A stretch of DNA of 64,000 bases from Streptomyces poonensis (GTDB taxonomy: Bacteria > Actinomycetota > Actinomycetes > Streptomycetales > Streptomycetaceae). The stretch is from NCBI RefSeq assembly GCF_014650915.1, contig NZ_BMVW01000011.1:1-64000 (forward strand), read 5' to 3'. The notes beneath the pieces were generated by a model. The model did no database searches and was not told where the DNA came from. It saw only the letters and a program-made list of their open reading frames with translations. The position numbers were made by a program, and so were the translations under genes. Of this stretch, positions 8,133 through 15,713 are shown in pieces. Positions within the stretch are counted from its first letter, which is position 1; each line of letters starts with the position of its first letter.

Positions 8133-8849
8133 GTGACGGAGGCAGCGGAGCTCCCCCCGGCTCCCGAACAGGCCCGGGCGGTATTCGGCGATCGCTTCGC
8201 AGATGCGGTCCGGTACGCGGAACTGCTGGCCGAGGCAGGTGTGCAGCGAGGGCTGATCGGCCCTCGCGAGGTGCCCCGGCTGTGGGAACGGCACCTGCTG
8301 AACTGCGCGGTGCTGTCCGAGGTGGTGCCCGCGGGTGTGACCGTGTGCGATGTCGGCTCCGGCGCCGGGCTGCCGGGTATCCCGCTGGCCCTGGTTCGGG
8401 ACGATCTGAAGATCACGCTGCTGGAGCCGCTGCTGCGGCGCACCAACTTCCTCACCGAGGTCGTCGAACTCCTCGGCCTCGATCACGTGACGGTCGTTCG
8501 CGGCCGGGCGGAGGAGGTCATGGGGAAGCTGCCGGCCGTGCATGTGGTGACGGCACGTGCTGTGGCACCGCTGGACCGCCTCGCCACCTGGGGCATTCCG
8601 TTGCTGCGGCCTTACGGAGAGATGCTCGCGCTCAAGGGCGACACCGCCGAGGAGGAGCTGAAGAGCGCGGCCACGGCCTTGAGCAAGCTCGGTGCCGTGG
8701 AGACCTCCATTCTTCATGTCGGTGAGGGCGTCGTGGATCCGCAGTCCACCGTGGTGCGTGTCGAGGTCGGAGAGAGCCCTGGTGGCGTGCGTTTCGCGGC
8801 GAAGCGCGCGAAGGCGGCGCGGACGGGTCGGGCCCGGCGGCGACGCTGA
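8133..8849 (+). CDS. rsmG: 16S rRNA (guanine-N7)-methyltransferase RsmG (GidB)
   Basis: SAM-dependent enzyme that methylates a guanine (G527 in E. coli numbering) of 16S rRNA; loss gives low-level streptomycin resistance. The 238-residue product has the SAM-binding motif DVGSGAGLPGIPLAL near residues 75-90, a second acidic strand (TLLEPLLRR) and VTARAVAPL. GTG at 8133 is chosen over the in-frame GTG at 8109 because AAGGACGG lies just upstream and the product then begins VTEAAELPPAPEQAR. Basic tail RARRRR at the end. It precedes parA-parB as in most actinobacteria, with a 377-base gap. Confidence 0.94.
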   Translation: MTEAAELPPAPEQARAVFGDRFADAVRYAELLAEAGVQRGLIGPREVPRLWERHLLNCAVLSEVVPAGVTVCDVGSGAGLPGIPLALVRDDLKITLLEPLLRRTNFLTEVVELLGLDHVTVVRGRAEEVMGKLPAVHVVTARAVAPLDRLATWGIPLLRPYGEMLALKGDTAEEELKSAATALSKLGAVETSILHVGEGVVDPQSTVVRVEVGESPGGVRFAAKRAKAARTGRARRRR

Positions 8850-8994
8850 GGAGAAGGGCGGGAAGGGGCGTGCTCAGCCACGGATCGCCCATGCCAACTG
8901 ATCCGTCCTGACGACGACACGTACTCCACCCAAGCTGCCGGACCCGCGCAGGCCGGAGTGTCGAGGCGGCCCGGTCACCGCTGCTGTGCATCGT

Positions 8995-9008
8995 GTTTCA
9001 CGTGAAAC
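8995..9008. other. parS: parS site 1
   Basis: Perfect GTTTCACGTGAAAC, 219 bp upstream of the parA start. It is the parS nearest to oriC on this side. Confidence 0.95.
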
Positions 9009-9163
9009 GTCGCTCACTGCTGCACGGCATCATCAGCCGAGGCCGCGCTGCGGCCCAACCCCGCGACCGCAGGTCTCCTGGATCGAAGCCGCGCGGGTCT
9101 GCGGCCTTCCCCCCGGTGACCCCTGCGCCCGACGGCCTCCAGCCACCCGTGGAGGTCACGGAG

Positions 9164-9190
9164 TTGTCCACAGAGGTGGATTTCTCCACA
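9164..9190. promoter_or_regulatory. DnaA boxes upstream of parA
   Basis: A perfect Streptomyces DnaA box TTGTCCACA (9164-9172) and a one-mismatch copy TTCTCCACA (9182-9190) lie 10 bp apart in the same orientation, 37-63 bp before the parA ATG. The rest of the 8850-9226 gap holds parS site 1 and presumably the parAB promoters, not placed. Confidence 0.65.
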
Positions 9191-9226
9191 GAACACCAGG
9201 CCTCACTGGTTCACGACCCCGGAGAC

Positions 9227-10300
9227 ATGGGAGGCTCTGTTCATCGCGAGCCTGAAGTCGAGGAGAGTGAATCCTTGCGGTCCGACGCCAACATCGCGGG
9301 ACCGATGACCGATCCGGTCCCCGGTCCCCGTACCGAGTCGAGGGGAGAGGATGTTTCACGTGAAACACCGCCCCCGATGGACGACACCCCGATCGGTCGT
9401 GCTGCCCAACTGGCAGTAGAGGCTCTGGGTCGTGCCGGCGAGGGCCTGCCACGTCCCGATCAGACCCGGATCATCGTGGTGGCCAACCAGAAGGGCGGGG
9501 TGGGCAAGACCACGACGACGGTCAACCTCGCTGCTTCGTTGGCCCTCCATGGCGGGCGCGTCCTGGTGATCGACCTCGACCCGCAGGGCAATGCGTCCAC
9601 CGCGCTGGGCATTGATCACCACGCCGAGGTCCCTTCGATCTACGACGTGTTGATCGACAGCAAGCCGCTCTCCGAAGTCGTCCAGCCCGTACCCGATGTC
9701 GAGGGTCTCTTCTGCGCCCCGGCCACGATCGATCTGGCCGGCGCGGAGATCGAGCTGGTCTCCCTTGTGGCACGCGAGAGTCGGCTCCAGCGGGCGATCC
9801 AGTCCTATGAGCAGCCGCTGGACTACATCCTCATCGACTGCCCGCCCTCACTCGGTCTGCTGACCGTCAACGCGCTCGTCGCCGGTCAAGAGGTACTGAT
9901 CCCGATCCAGTGCGAGTACTACGCACTGGAGGGCCTCGGACAGCTGCTGCGCAATGTCGATCTGGTCCGAGGTCATCTGAACCCCGCTCTGCATGTGTCG
10001 ACCATCCTGCTCACCATGTACGACGGCCGGACACGTCTCGCCTCACAGGTCGCGGACGAGGTGCGCAGCCACTTCGGTGATGAGGTGCTGCGGACGAGCA
10101 TTCCCCGCTCGGTCCGTATCTCCGAGGCGCCGAGCTACGGCCAGACGGTGCTGACCTACGATCCAGGATCGAGTGGCGCCCTCTCCTACCTTGAGGCGGC
10201 ACGCGAGATCGCACTCAGGGGTGTCGACGTCGGTTACGACCCGACGCACGCCCATCTGGGCGCACAGAACAATACGAGCATGGTGGAGGGGATGCAGTGA
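9227..10300 (+). CDS. parA: Chromosome partitioning ATPase ParA
   Basis: Walker-type ATPase that positions ParB-parS complexes; in Streptomyces it assembles along sporogenic hyphae before septation. The deviant Walker A motif KGGVGKTT is at 89-96, followed by IDLDPQGN and IDCPPSLG. ATG at 9227 gives 357 residues, the length I recall for the S. coelicolor protein. The frame is open back to a GTG at 8993 inside parS site 1, but that extension resembles non-coding DNA. A parS copy inside the gene is translated as VSRET (43-47). The stop overlaps the parB start (GTGA), so the genes are coupled. Confidence 0.93.
   Translation: MGGSVHREPEVEESESLRSDANIAGPMTDPVPGPRTESRGEDVSRETPPPMDDTPIGRAAQLAVEALGRAGEGLPRPDQTRIIVVANQKGGVGKTTTTVNLAASLALHGGRVLVIDLDPQGNASTALGIDHHAEVPSIYDVLIDSKPLSEVVQPVPDVEGLFCAPATIDLAGAEIELVSLVARESRLQRAIQSYEQPLDYILIDCPPSLGLLTVNALVAGQEVLIPIQCEYYALEGLGQLLRNVDLVRGHLNPALHVSTILLTMYDGRTRLASQVADEVRSHFGDEVLRTSIPRSVRISEAPSYGQTVLTYDPGSSGALSYLEAAREIALRGVDVGYDPTHAHLGAQNNTSMVEGMQ
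9353..9366. other. parS: parS site 2, inside parA
   Basis: Perfect GTTTCACGTGAAAC within the parA coding sequence, read in frame as VSRET. Confidence 0.95.
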
Positions 10301-11394
10301 GCGAGCGACGGAGGGGGTTGGGGCGCGGTCTCGGCGCGCTGATCCCTGCTGCCCCAGCAGCAGACAAGGCGGTGCCGCTTGCTGCGGGCGGGGCGGCCAC
10401 GTCCCCCGCAGCGGTACCAGCCCTCACGCCCGACCGCGGTGTGGCGGCCGCGAAGGTGACGACGCTGCCGAATGTTTCACGTGAAACAGAGGAGCGGGCG
10501 GCGAGCAGTGCCGGGCAGGCGCCCGCGGTGCCCTTCGGCGCTCACTACGCTGAGCTGCCCCTGGACGCCATCACGCCGAACCCGCGCCAACCCCGTGAGG
10601 TGTTCGACGAGGACCTGCTCACGGAGCTCGTGACCTCCATCAAGGAGGTCGGGCTGCTTCAGCCGGTCGTGGTGCGGCAGCTGAGCCCCGCCCGCTACGA
10701 GCTCATCATGGGTGAGCGGCGCTGGCGTGCCTGCCGTGAGGCCGGCCTGGAAACGATCCCTGCGATCGTCCGGGCCACGGATGACGAGAAGCTCCTCCTG
10801 GACGCTCTCCTGGAGAACCTGCACCGTGCTCAGCTGAACCCGCTGGAGGAGGCAGCCGCCTATGAGCAGCTCCTCAGGGACTTCAAGTGCACGCAGGACC
10901 AGTTGGCCGACCGTATCGGGCGCTCTCGTCCGCAGGTGTCCAACACGCTGCGTCTGCTGAAGCTGTCACCTGCCGTCCAGCGTCGTGTCGCTGCCGGTGT
11001 CCTCTCCGCTGGACACGCCCGTGCTCTGCTCTCCGTGGAGGATTCGGAGGAACAGGACCGGCTGGCTCACCGAATCGTCGCGGAAGGGCTCTCGGTACGG
11101 GCGGTTGAGGAGATCGTCAGCCTGATGGGTTCGCGGCCGACGAGTGCTCCCCGTACCAAGGGGCCGCGCGCCGGAAGCCGCGTGTCTCCGGCACTGAACG
11201 ATCTCGCGACCCGGCTCTCCGACCGGTTCGAGACGCGGGTGAAGGTCGACCTGGGTCAGAAGAAGGGCAAGATCACCGTCGAGTTCGCCTCGATGGAGGA
11301 CCTTCAGCGGATTCTCGGCACCCTCGCTCCGGGTGAAGGAGGCATCGTCCAGAAGAGCCTGCTCAACGACGACCCCGACGACCAGGAGTCCTGA
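10297..11394 (+). CDS. parB: Chromosome partitioning protein ParB
   Basis: CTP-dependent DNA-clamp protein that loads at parS, spreads, and forms the nucleoprotein complex organising the origin. The 365-residue protein has the N-terminal ParA-interacting motif LGRGLGALIP at 8-17, the CTPase and ParB/Srx domain at about 85-180 with GERRWRA at 139-145, a helix-turn-helix near 190-215 (QLADRIGRSRPQVSNTL), and a C-terminal dimerisation domain with a KKGKITVEF strand. An in-frame parS gives VSRET at 60-64. Translation starts at a GTG overlapping the parA stop. Confidence 0.96.
   Translation: MSERRRGLGRGLGALIPAAPAADKAVPLAAGGAATSPAAVPALTPDRGVAAAKVTTLPNVSRETEERAASSAGQAPAVPFGAHYAELPLDAITPNPRQPREVFDEDLLTELVTSIKEVGLLQPVVVRQLSPARYELIMGERRWRACREAGLETIPAIVRATDDEKLLLDALLENLHRAQLNPLEEAAAYEQLLRDFKCTQDQLADRIGRSRPQVSNTLRLLKLSPAVQRRVAAGVLSAGHARALLSVEDSEEQDRLAHRIVAEGLSVRAVEEIVSLMGSRPTSAPRTKGPRAGSRVSPALNDLATRLSDRFETRVKVDLGQKKGKITVEFASMEDLQRILGTLAPGEGGIVQKSLLNDDPDDQES
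10474..10487. other. parS: parS site 3, inside parB
   Basis: Perfect GTTTCACGTGAAAC in the parB coding sequence, again read as VSRET. Confidence 0.95.
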
Positions 11395-11438
11395 GCACCA
11401 CGACGATCAGCGTCCTGAGAGCTCAGGAATCAACAGTG

Positions 11439-11479
11439 GAGCGAGCCGTGTCCGGTGTGTGCCGGAACGCGGCTCGCTC
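11439..11479 (+). terminator. Terminator after parB
   Basis: GAGCGAGCCG (11439-11448) pairs with CGGCTCGCTC (11470-11479); the loop region has an inner CCGG/CCGG pair. It is followed by TTTACTTTC, 45 bases past the parB stop. Confidence 0.75.
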
Positions 11480-11577
11480 TTTACTTTCGGTCGGTATCGA
11501 TGGAATCGCATCGTGGATACGATGCGAGTGGGTGTGGCGCAACCACCCGGCGGTACCTTCATCGGGAGGCGGAGTTC

Positions 11578-11832
11578 ATGCGAACGGTGAGCCGTTCCGG
11601 ACTGGTGACCGCAGGCCTGGGCCTGGGAGCCGTCGGAGGATTCGTCGGCAGCCTGCTCAAGGAGCGGAGTGCCCTGGCAGCCGCCCGCGCCGCGGGCGAA
11701 GGAAGCGAGGAACAGCCTTCATGGGGCGTCGGCTCGTACCGCTCACGCTGGACAACCTCCAGGACCTACCCAAACGCTGTCGCTCGTGCGTCTTCTGGGA
11801 ACTGGACCCGGTCAGCGGTGAGGCCGCGGTAA
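11578..11832 (+). CDS. Small putative membrane protein overlapping the next gene
   Basis: An 84-residue frame whose first half looks real: a short basic start, then one membrane segment (GLVTAGLGLGAVGGFVGSLL, about 8-27), then KERSALAAARAAGEG. GGGAGGCGG precedes the ATG at a good distance. The second half overlaps the acetyltransferase gene by 112 bases in another frame and reads as Ser/Arg-rich shadow sequence, so the protein may be shorter in relatives, or the gene may be a decayed remnant. I do not recognise a family. Confidence 0.45.
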   Translation: MRTVSRSGLVTAGLGLGAVGGFVGSLLKERSALAAARAAGEGSEEQPSWGVGSYRSRWTTSRTYPNAVARASSGNWTRSAVRPR

Positions 11833-12338
11833 AGGCAGGGACCCCCGCCCTGGAGAAGGAGGCATGGATCTCCGCGGTTCTGCTGGACTGGGGATCCTGC
11901 GGCCGGATCGTCTACGTGGACGACGTACCGGTGGGCTTCGTCCTGTACGCGCCGCCTGCCTACGTTCCACGGTCCACGGCGTTTCCCACGAGCCCGTTGT
12001 CTCCCGACGCCGTACAGCTGATGACGGCCTTCATCATGCCGGGGTACCAGGGACAGGGGCTCGGCAGAGTGATGGTGCAAACGGTTGCCAAGGACCTGCT
12101 GCGCCGGGGGTTCAAGGCGATCGAGGCGTTCGGGGACGCGCGCTGGAAAGAGCCGGCGTGTCTGCTGCCCGCTGACCATCTGACCGCGGTGGGTTTCAAG
12201 ACGGTCCGCCCACACCCCGCACATCCGCGGCTGCGGCTGGAGCTGCGCTCGACGCTCTCCTGGAAGGAGGACGTCGAGCTGGCACTGGACCGGCTGCTGG
12301 GGGCCGTGCAGAAGGAGCCTGCGCTGAGACCACTGTGA
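11721..12338 (+). CDS. GNAT family N-acetyltransferase
   Basis: A 205-residue predicted acetyltransferase of unknown substrate. The N-terminus has RCRSCVFWELDP, typical of a conserved actinobacterial GNAT found near parB. The acetyl-CoA-binding signature is PGYQGQGLGRVMVQ near residues 110-125, followed by GFKAIEAFGDARW. ATG at 11721 matches the conserved start MGRRLVPLTLDNL. It faces trxA across a shared hairpin terminator. Its place beside parAB and trxAB is conserved in Streptomyces, but no role follows from this. Confidence 0.87.
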   Translation: MGRRLVPLTLDNLQDLPKRCRSCVFWELDPVSGEAAVKAGTPALEKEAWISAVLLDWGSCGRIVYVDDVPVGFVLYAPPAYVPRSTAFPTSPLSPDAVQLMTAFIMPGYQGQGLGRVMVQTVAKDLLRRGFKAIEAFGDARWKEPACLLPADHLTAVGFKTVRPHPAHPRLRLELRSTLSWKEDVELALDRLLGAVQKEPALRPL

Positions 12339-12391
12339 TGGATGGCTGCAGCTGCACTGTGGCTTCGGCATCCGTCTCGGAGCCGTCTCAC

Positions 12392-12427
12392 ACGAATGGG
12401 CCGGCCCTTCCGGGCTGGCCCATTCGT
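12392..12427. terminator. Bidirectional terminator between the GNAT gene and trxA
   Basis: A 16-bp stem with one mismatch (12392-12407 and 12412-12427) around a TTCC tetraloop, between convergent genes and abutting parS site 4. Confidence 0.85.
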
Positions 12428-12441
12428 GTTTCACGTGAAAC
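12428..12441. other. parS: parS site 4
   Basis: Perfect GTTTCACGTGAAAC immediately after the terminator stem. Confidence 0.95.
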
Positions 12442-12479
12442 ATCGCCGCTGCCGCGACACGGCGGCGCCGGGAACCGGC

Positions 12480-12812
12480 TCAGCCAGCGATGAAGTCCTC
12501 GAGGTCGCGTACGATCGCGGCCTTCGGCTTGGCACCGACGATGGTCTTGGCGACCTCGCCACCCTGGTACACGTTCAGGGTCGGGATGGACATGACGCCG
12601 TACTTGGCGGCCGTGGCCGGGTTCTCGTCGATGTTGAGCTTGACGACCTGGATCTTCTCGCCGTACTCGGCGGCGATCGCCTCGAGAGACGGCGCGATCT
12701 GGCGGCACGGACCGCACCAGGCGGCCCAGAAGTCCACCAGGACGGGCTTGTCGCTCTTGAGGACGTCCTCCTCGAAGGAAGCGTCGGTCACGTTCTTCAG
12801 GGTGCCGGCCAC
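12480..12812 (-). CDS. trxA: Thioredoxin
   Basis: Small cytoplasmic disulphide reductase of 110 residues with the active site WCGPC at 32-36, the cis-proline segment SIPTL and C-terminal fold of classical thioredoxins. GTG at 12812 begins VAGTLKNVTD. It lies 38 bases downstream of trxB and is almost certainly co-transcribed with it, so the SigR promoter before trxB should drive both. Confidence 0.96.
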   Translation of the reverse strand: MAGTLKNVTDASFEEDVLKSDKPVLVDFWAAWCGPCRQIAPSLEAIAAEYGEKIQVVKLNIDENPATAAKYGVMSIPTLNVYQGGEVAKTIVGAKPKAAIVRDLEDFIAG

Positions 12813-12850
12813 GGCGGGCTCCTTAACTGGTTGGTGCGGTGGGGTGGGGG

Positions 12851-13822
12851 TCAGGCGATGGTCTTCTCGGGCTCGGCGGTCTGCTCCGTGTCCGCCAGCG
12901 CGGCGAGGAAGCGCTCCGCGTCGAGAGCGGCGGAGCAGCCGGTGCCCGCCGCGGTGATCGCCTGTCGGTACGTGTGGTCGACGACGTCACCCGCGCCGAA
13001 GACGCCGGTCAGGTTGGTACGGGTCGAGGGAGAGTCGACCTTGAGGTAACCCTCCTCGTCCAGTTCGAGCTGACCCTTGAAGAGTTCGGTGCGCGGGTCG
13101 TGTCCGATCGCGATGAACAGACCCGTCACCGGCAGCTCAGAGGTCTCGCCCGTCTTGAGGTTGCGCAGCGTCAGACCGGCCAGCTTCTGGTCACCCTTGA
13201 TCTCGGCGACCTCGCTGTCCCAGACGAACTTGATCTTCGGGTCAGCGAACGCGCGCTCCTGCATCGCCTTGGAGGCGCGCAGGGTGTCCCGACGGTGGAC
13301 GATGGTCACGGACTTGGCGAACCGGGAGAGGAAGGTGGCCTCCTCCATGGCGGTGTCACCGCCGCCGATCACGGCGATGTCCTGGTCCTTGAAGAAGAAA
13401 CCGTCGCAGGTGGCGCACCAGGAGACACCGCGCCCGGACAGGGCGTCCTCGTTGGGCAGCCCGAGCTTGCGGTGCTGCGATCCGGTGGTGACGATGACCG
13501 CCTTGGCTCGGTGCACAGTACCCGCGGTGTCCGTAACGGTCTTGATCTCACCCGTGAGGTCGACGGCGACCACGTCGTCCGGGACGAGCTCGGCACCGAA
13601 ACGCTCGGCCTGGGCGCGCATGTTGTCCATGAGCTCGGGGCCCATGATGCCGTCCTGGAAGCCGGGGAAGTTCTCCACCTCGGTGGTGTTCATCAGCGCA
13701 CCGCCCGCGGTGACGGCGCCCTCGAACACCAGCGGCTTCAGCGACGCGCGCGCGGTGTAGAGCGCCGCCGTGTAGCCGGCGGGCCCGGAGCCGATGATGA
13801 TCACGTTACGGACGTCGCTCAC
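12851..13822 (-). CDS. trxB: Thioredoxin-disulphide reductase
   Basis: FAD enzyme that uses NADPH to reduce thioredoxin. The 323-residue product has the FAD motif GSGPAG at 11-16, the redox pair in CATC at 136-139, the NADPH motif GGGDTA at 153-158 and the C-terminal GDVVD FAD contact. Length and order are normal for the low-molecular-weight class. It is followed by trxA, and a SigR-type promoter lies 76 bases upstream, matching oxidative (disulphide) stress control known for this operon in Streptomyces. Confidence 0.97.
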   Translation of the reverse strand: MSDVRNVIIIGSGPAGYTAALYTARASLKPLVFEGAVTAGGALMNTTEVENFPGFQDGIMGPELMDNMRAQAERFGAELVPDDVVAVDLTGEIKTVTDTAGTVHRAKAVIVTTGSQHRKLGLPNEDALSGRGVSWCATCDGFFFKDQDIAVIGGGDTAMEEATFLSRFAKSVTIVHRRDTLRASKAMQERAFADPKIKFVWDSEVAEIKGDQKLAGLTLRNLKTGETSELPVTGLFIAIGHDPRTELFKGQLELDEEGYLKVDSPSTRTNLTGVFGAGDVVDHTYRQAITAAGTGCSAALDAERFLAALADTEQTAEPEKTIA

Positions 13823-13897
13823 GGCTTGATTCCTCGTCTCTGAGACTGCTGTGTACTGCTGCCGGTGGGAGCTTCACTCACTTCTCTCACCCCACCC

Positions 13898-13924
13898 AAC
13901 GGATCCTACGGGGCGTGCATTCCC
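13898..13924 (-). promoter_or_regulatory. SigR-type promoter of trxBA
   Basis: On the minus strand GGGAAT (13924-13919), an 18-base spacer and GTT (13900-13898) match the SigR consensus GGAAT-N18/19-GTT. The -10 element is about 75 bases before the trxB start. Confidence 0.9.
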
Positions 13925-13997
13925 GGTGTGTCCGGGCACACGGAGACGTGGCACCACACAGTGGTGCCACGGAATCGCGTGCGAGGTGGTCCGGCGC

Positions 13998-14948
13998 TCA
14001 GGGCCCGGTCGACGGCGCTGTAACGGGACGGTCGAAGGTCTGCCGTGTCAGGACCTCGCCAGGGGGCGCCGGTGACTTGCCCACACAGCCGGCATCGACG
14101 ACGTACGCCGTCACACGGTCGTCGGTGTCGGACGTGTCGGAGAGGACGACCAGGTACGCCTCTGTGCCCTGGTAGCGCCCTTGCCGTGCGCCGAGAGGCA
14201 TCTCGTTGCGCCCGATGCCTTCCCGGACGCAGCCGGGGACATCGATCGCGCCGAGAATGCTGGGGCCTTCGGTGGTCGATCCGGGCGTGACCGGCTTCGA
14301 TGCCGTACCGAAGGACTCCATGCGCTGCTTTTGGGTGAGGAGCTTCGTGACCTGGTTCTCCAGAGTGTCTCCGGAGAAAATGCGCTCCGAGGCGTCCTCG
14401 CTGCGTGCCGCCGTCGGTCCATCGGGGGTCGTGTCCCCCATCGACTGGATGAACACGGTGCCGAGCCCCAGCGTGGCAACCGTCAGAACGGCGCCCAGTA
14501 CGGCTGTCCTGCGGCGCGGGCGACGTGTGCGTTCTGCCCGGCCGGGGCCTGTGGCTGCCCGAGGGCGGCCTGCGGGACGGTCGGCCACGGGTGATGTTTC
14601 ACGTGAAACATGGGCGCCGTCGATTCCGTCGGCCTCTGCACGGGCTGTGCTGGCTGATGTCGCGGCCCTGGTGGAGTCGACAGCGGGGGCGGACGCGTTC
14701 AGCAGGGCTTCGGCTGCCAGCGCCGCGTCGATGCGGCTCGCTACGTCGGCGGGCATCTGTGGGGGGCCCGCCAGTGTGCCGAGCAGACCGCGAATCTCCT
14801 CGAGCGAGTCATGGACATCCGTGCAGAGCGAGCACTCGTCCAGGTGCCGTCGCACGTCCGCGCTGCGGGTCGGCGGCAGCAGACCTTCCACAAGGTCGGA
14901 GAGCTCCGTGACCTCCGGGTGCCCGGCCGTGTCGGTCGTGGATGTCAC
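13998..14948 (-). CDS. rsmA: Membrane-anchored zinc anti-sigma factor for SigM
   Basis: A 316-residue protein expected to hold SigM inactive at the membrane. The N-terminus has the ZAS-type motif H35-xxx-C39-xx-C42, a long linker, one membrane segment at about 149-167 after RTRRPRRR, and a roughly 150-residue extracytoplasmic domain. The start overlaps the sigM stop (ATGA), typical of sigma/anti-sigma pairs. An embedded parS is translated as VSRET at 114-118 in the linker. The symbol follows actinobacterial naming for anti-SigM (RsmA); assignment is by position and architecture. Confidence 0.87.
   Translation of the reverse strand: MTSTTDTAGHPEVTELSDLVEGLLPPTRSADVRRHLDECSLCTDVHDSLEEIRGLLGTLAGPPQMPADVASRIDAALAAEALLNASAPAVDSTRAATSASTARAEADGIDGAHVSRETSPVADRPAGRPRAATGPGRAERTRRPRRRTAVLGAVLTVATLGLGTVFIQSMGDTTPDGPTAARSEDASERIFSGDTLENQVTKLLTQKQRMESFGTASKPVTPGSTTEGPSILGAIDVPGCVREGIGRNEMPLGARQGRYQGTEAYLVVLSDTSDTDDRVTAYVVDAGCVGKSPAPPGEVLTRQTFDRPVTAPSTGP
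14596..14609. other. parS: parS site 5, inside the anti-sigma gene
   Basis: Perfect GTTTCACGTGAAAC within the linker-coding part of the anti-sigma gene, read as VSRET on the minus strand. Confidence 0.95.
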
Positions 14949-15688
14949 GCTCGCCCACCTCCGCCCTTCACGGCAGCTGAATCGCTCGGTCCTGCGTCAC
15001 GCGGTTGCGCACGACGTGGTTCTGCATCGCGTGGTCCTGCTGCGGGTGGGACGGATGCCCCCTGGGTCCGGTTCCTTCTTTCCGACGACTTCTTGCCGTC
15101 CTGGTCCTTGCTGTCCGACCGCAGATGGGTGAGCAGGGGGAGGAGCCTGGCCCTGCCGCGGGCGCAGCGGCTCTTCACGGTGCCGGTCGGCACGCCGAGG
15201 ATGCGCGCCGCTTCCGCCACTGGGTAGCCCTGCATGTCCACCAGGACGAGAGCGGCCCGCTGATCGGCGGGCAGGGTTCCCAGGGCCTCCAGCAGTTGGC
15301 GATGCAGGTCATTGCGCTCGGCCGGAGCGGACGCCGACTCGTGCGGCTCCAGGAGCTGCTCCAGACGCTCGGTGTCGTCGACGGGCGAGGTCTTCCGGGA
15401 GGCGGCCTTGCGCGCACGGTCCAGGCAGGCGTTCACGGTGATGCGGTGCAGCCAGGTGGTGACGGCCGACTGGCCGCGGAAGGTGTGGGCGGCCCGGTAG
15501 GCGGAGACGAGCGCGTCCTGCACCGCGTCGGCCGCCTCCTCACGGTCCCCCAGTGTCCGCAGAGCGACGGCCCAGAGCCGGTCGCGGTGCCGTCGCACCA
15601 GCTCGCCGAAGGCGTCGGGGTCGCCCTCCACATGGCGGGCGAGGAGGTCCTGATCGCTTGTCTCGCCGTAGCCGGCGCCTTCTGCCAT
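14945..15688 (-). CDS. sigM: ECF RNA polymerase sigma factor SigM
   Basis: A 247-residue group IV sigma factor. Region 2 spans about 25-90 (FGELVRRHRDRLWAVALRTL and DAVQDALVSAYRAAHTF) and region 4 about 130-185 with LPADQRAALVLVDMQGYPVAEAA and GTVKSR in the helix-turn-helix. The C-terminal 60 residues are hydrophilic and low in complexity. It is followed by its anti-sigma factor with overlapping stop/start and preceded by the pseudokinase gene by 25 bases. The gene order matches the mycobacterial sigM locus next to trxB and parAB. Confidence 0.92.
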   Translation of the reverse strand: MAEGAGYGETSDQDLLARHVEGDPDAFGELVRRHRDRLWAVALRTLGDREEAADAVQDALVSAYRAAHTFRGQSAVTTWLHRITVNACLDRARKAASRKTSPVDDTERLEQLLEPHESASAPAERNDLHRQLLEALGTLPADQRAALVLVDMQGYPVAEAARILGVPTGTVKSRCARGRARLLPLLTHLRSDSKDQDGKKSSERRNRTQGASVPPAAGPRDAEPRRAQPRDAGPSDSAAVKGGGGRA

Positions 15689-15713
15689 CGGACCCCCTCC
15701 CCTGGGTGGGCTG

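Noticed and set aside
8993..9226. N-terminal extension of parA starting in parS site 1
   Set aside because: It would add 78 residues encoded by DNA holding DnaA boxes and parS; ATG at 9227 gives the expected 357 residues.
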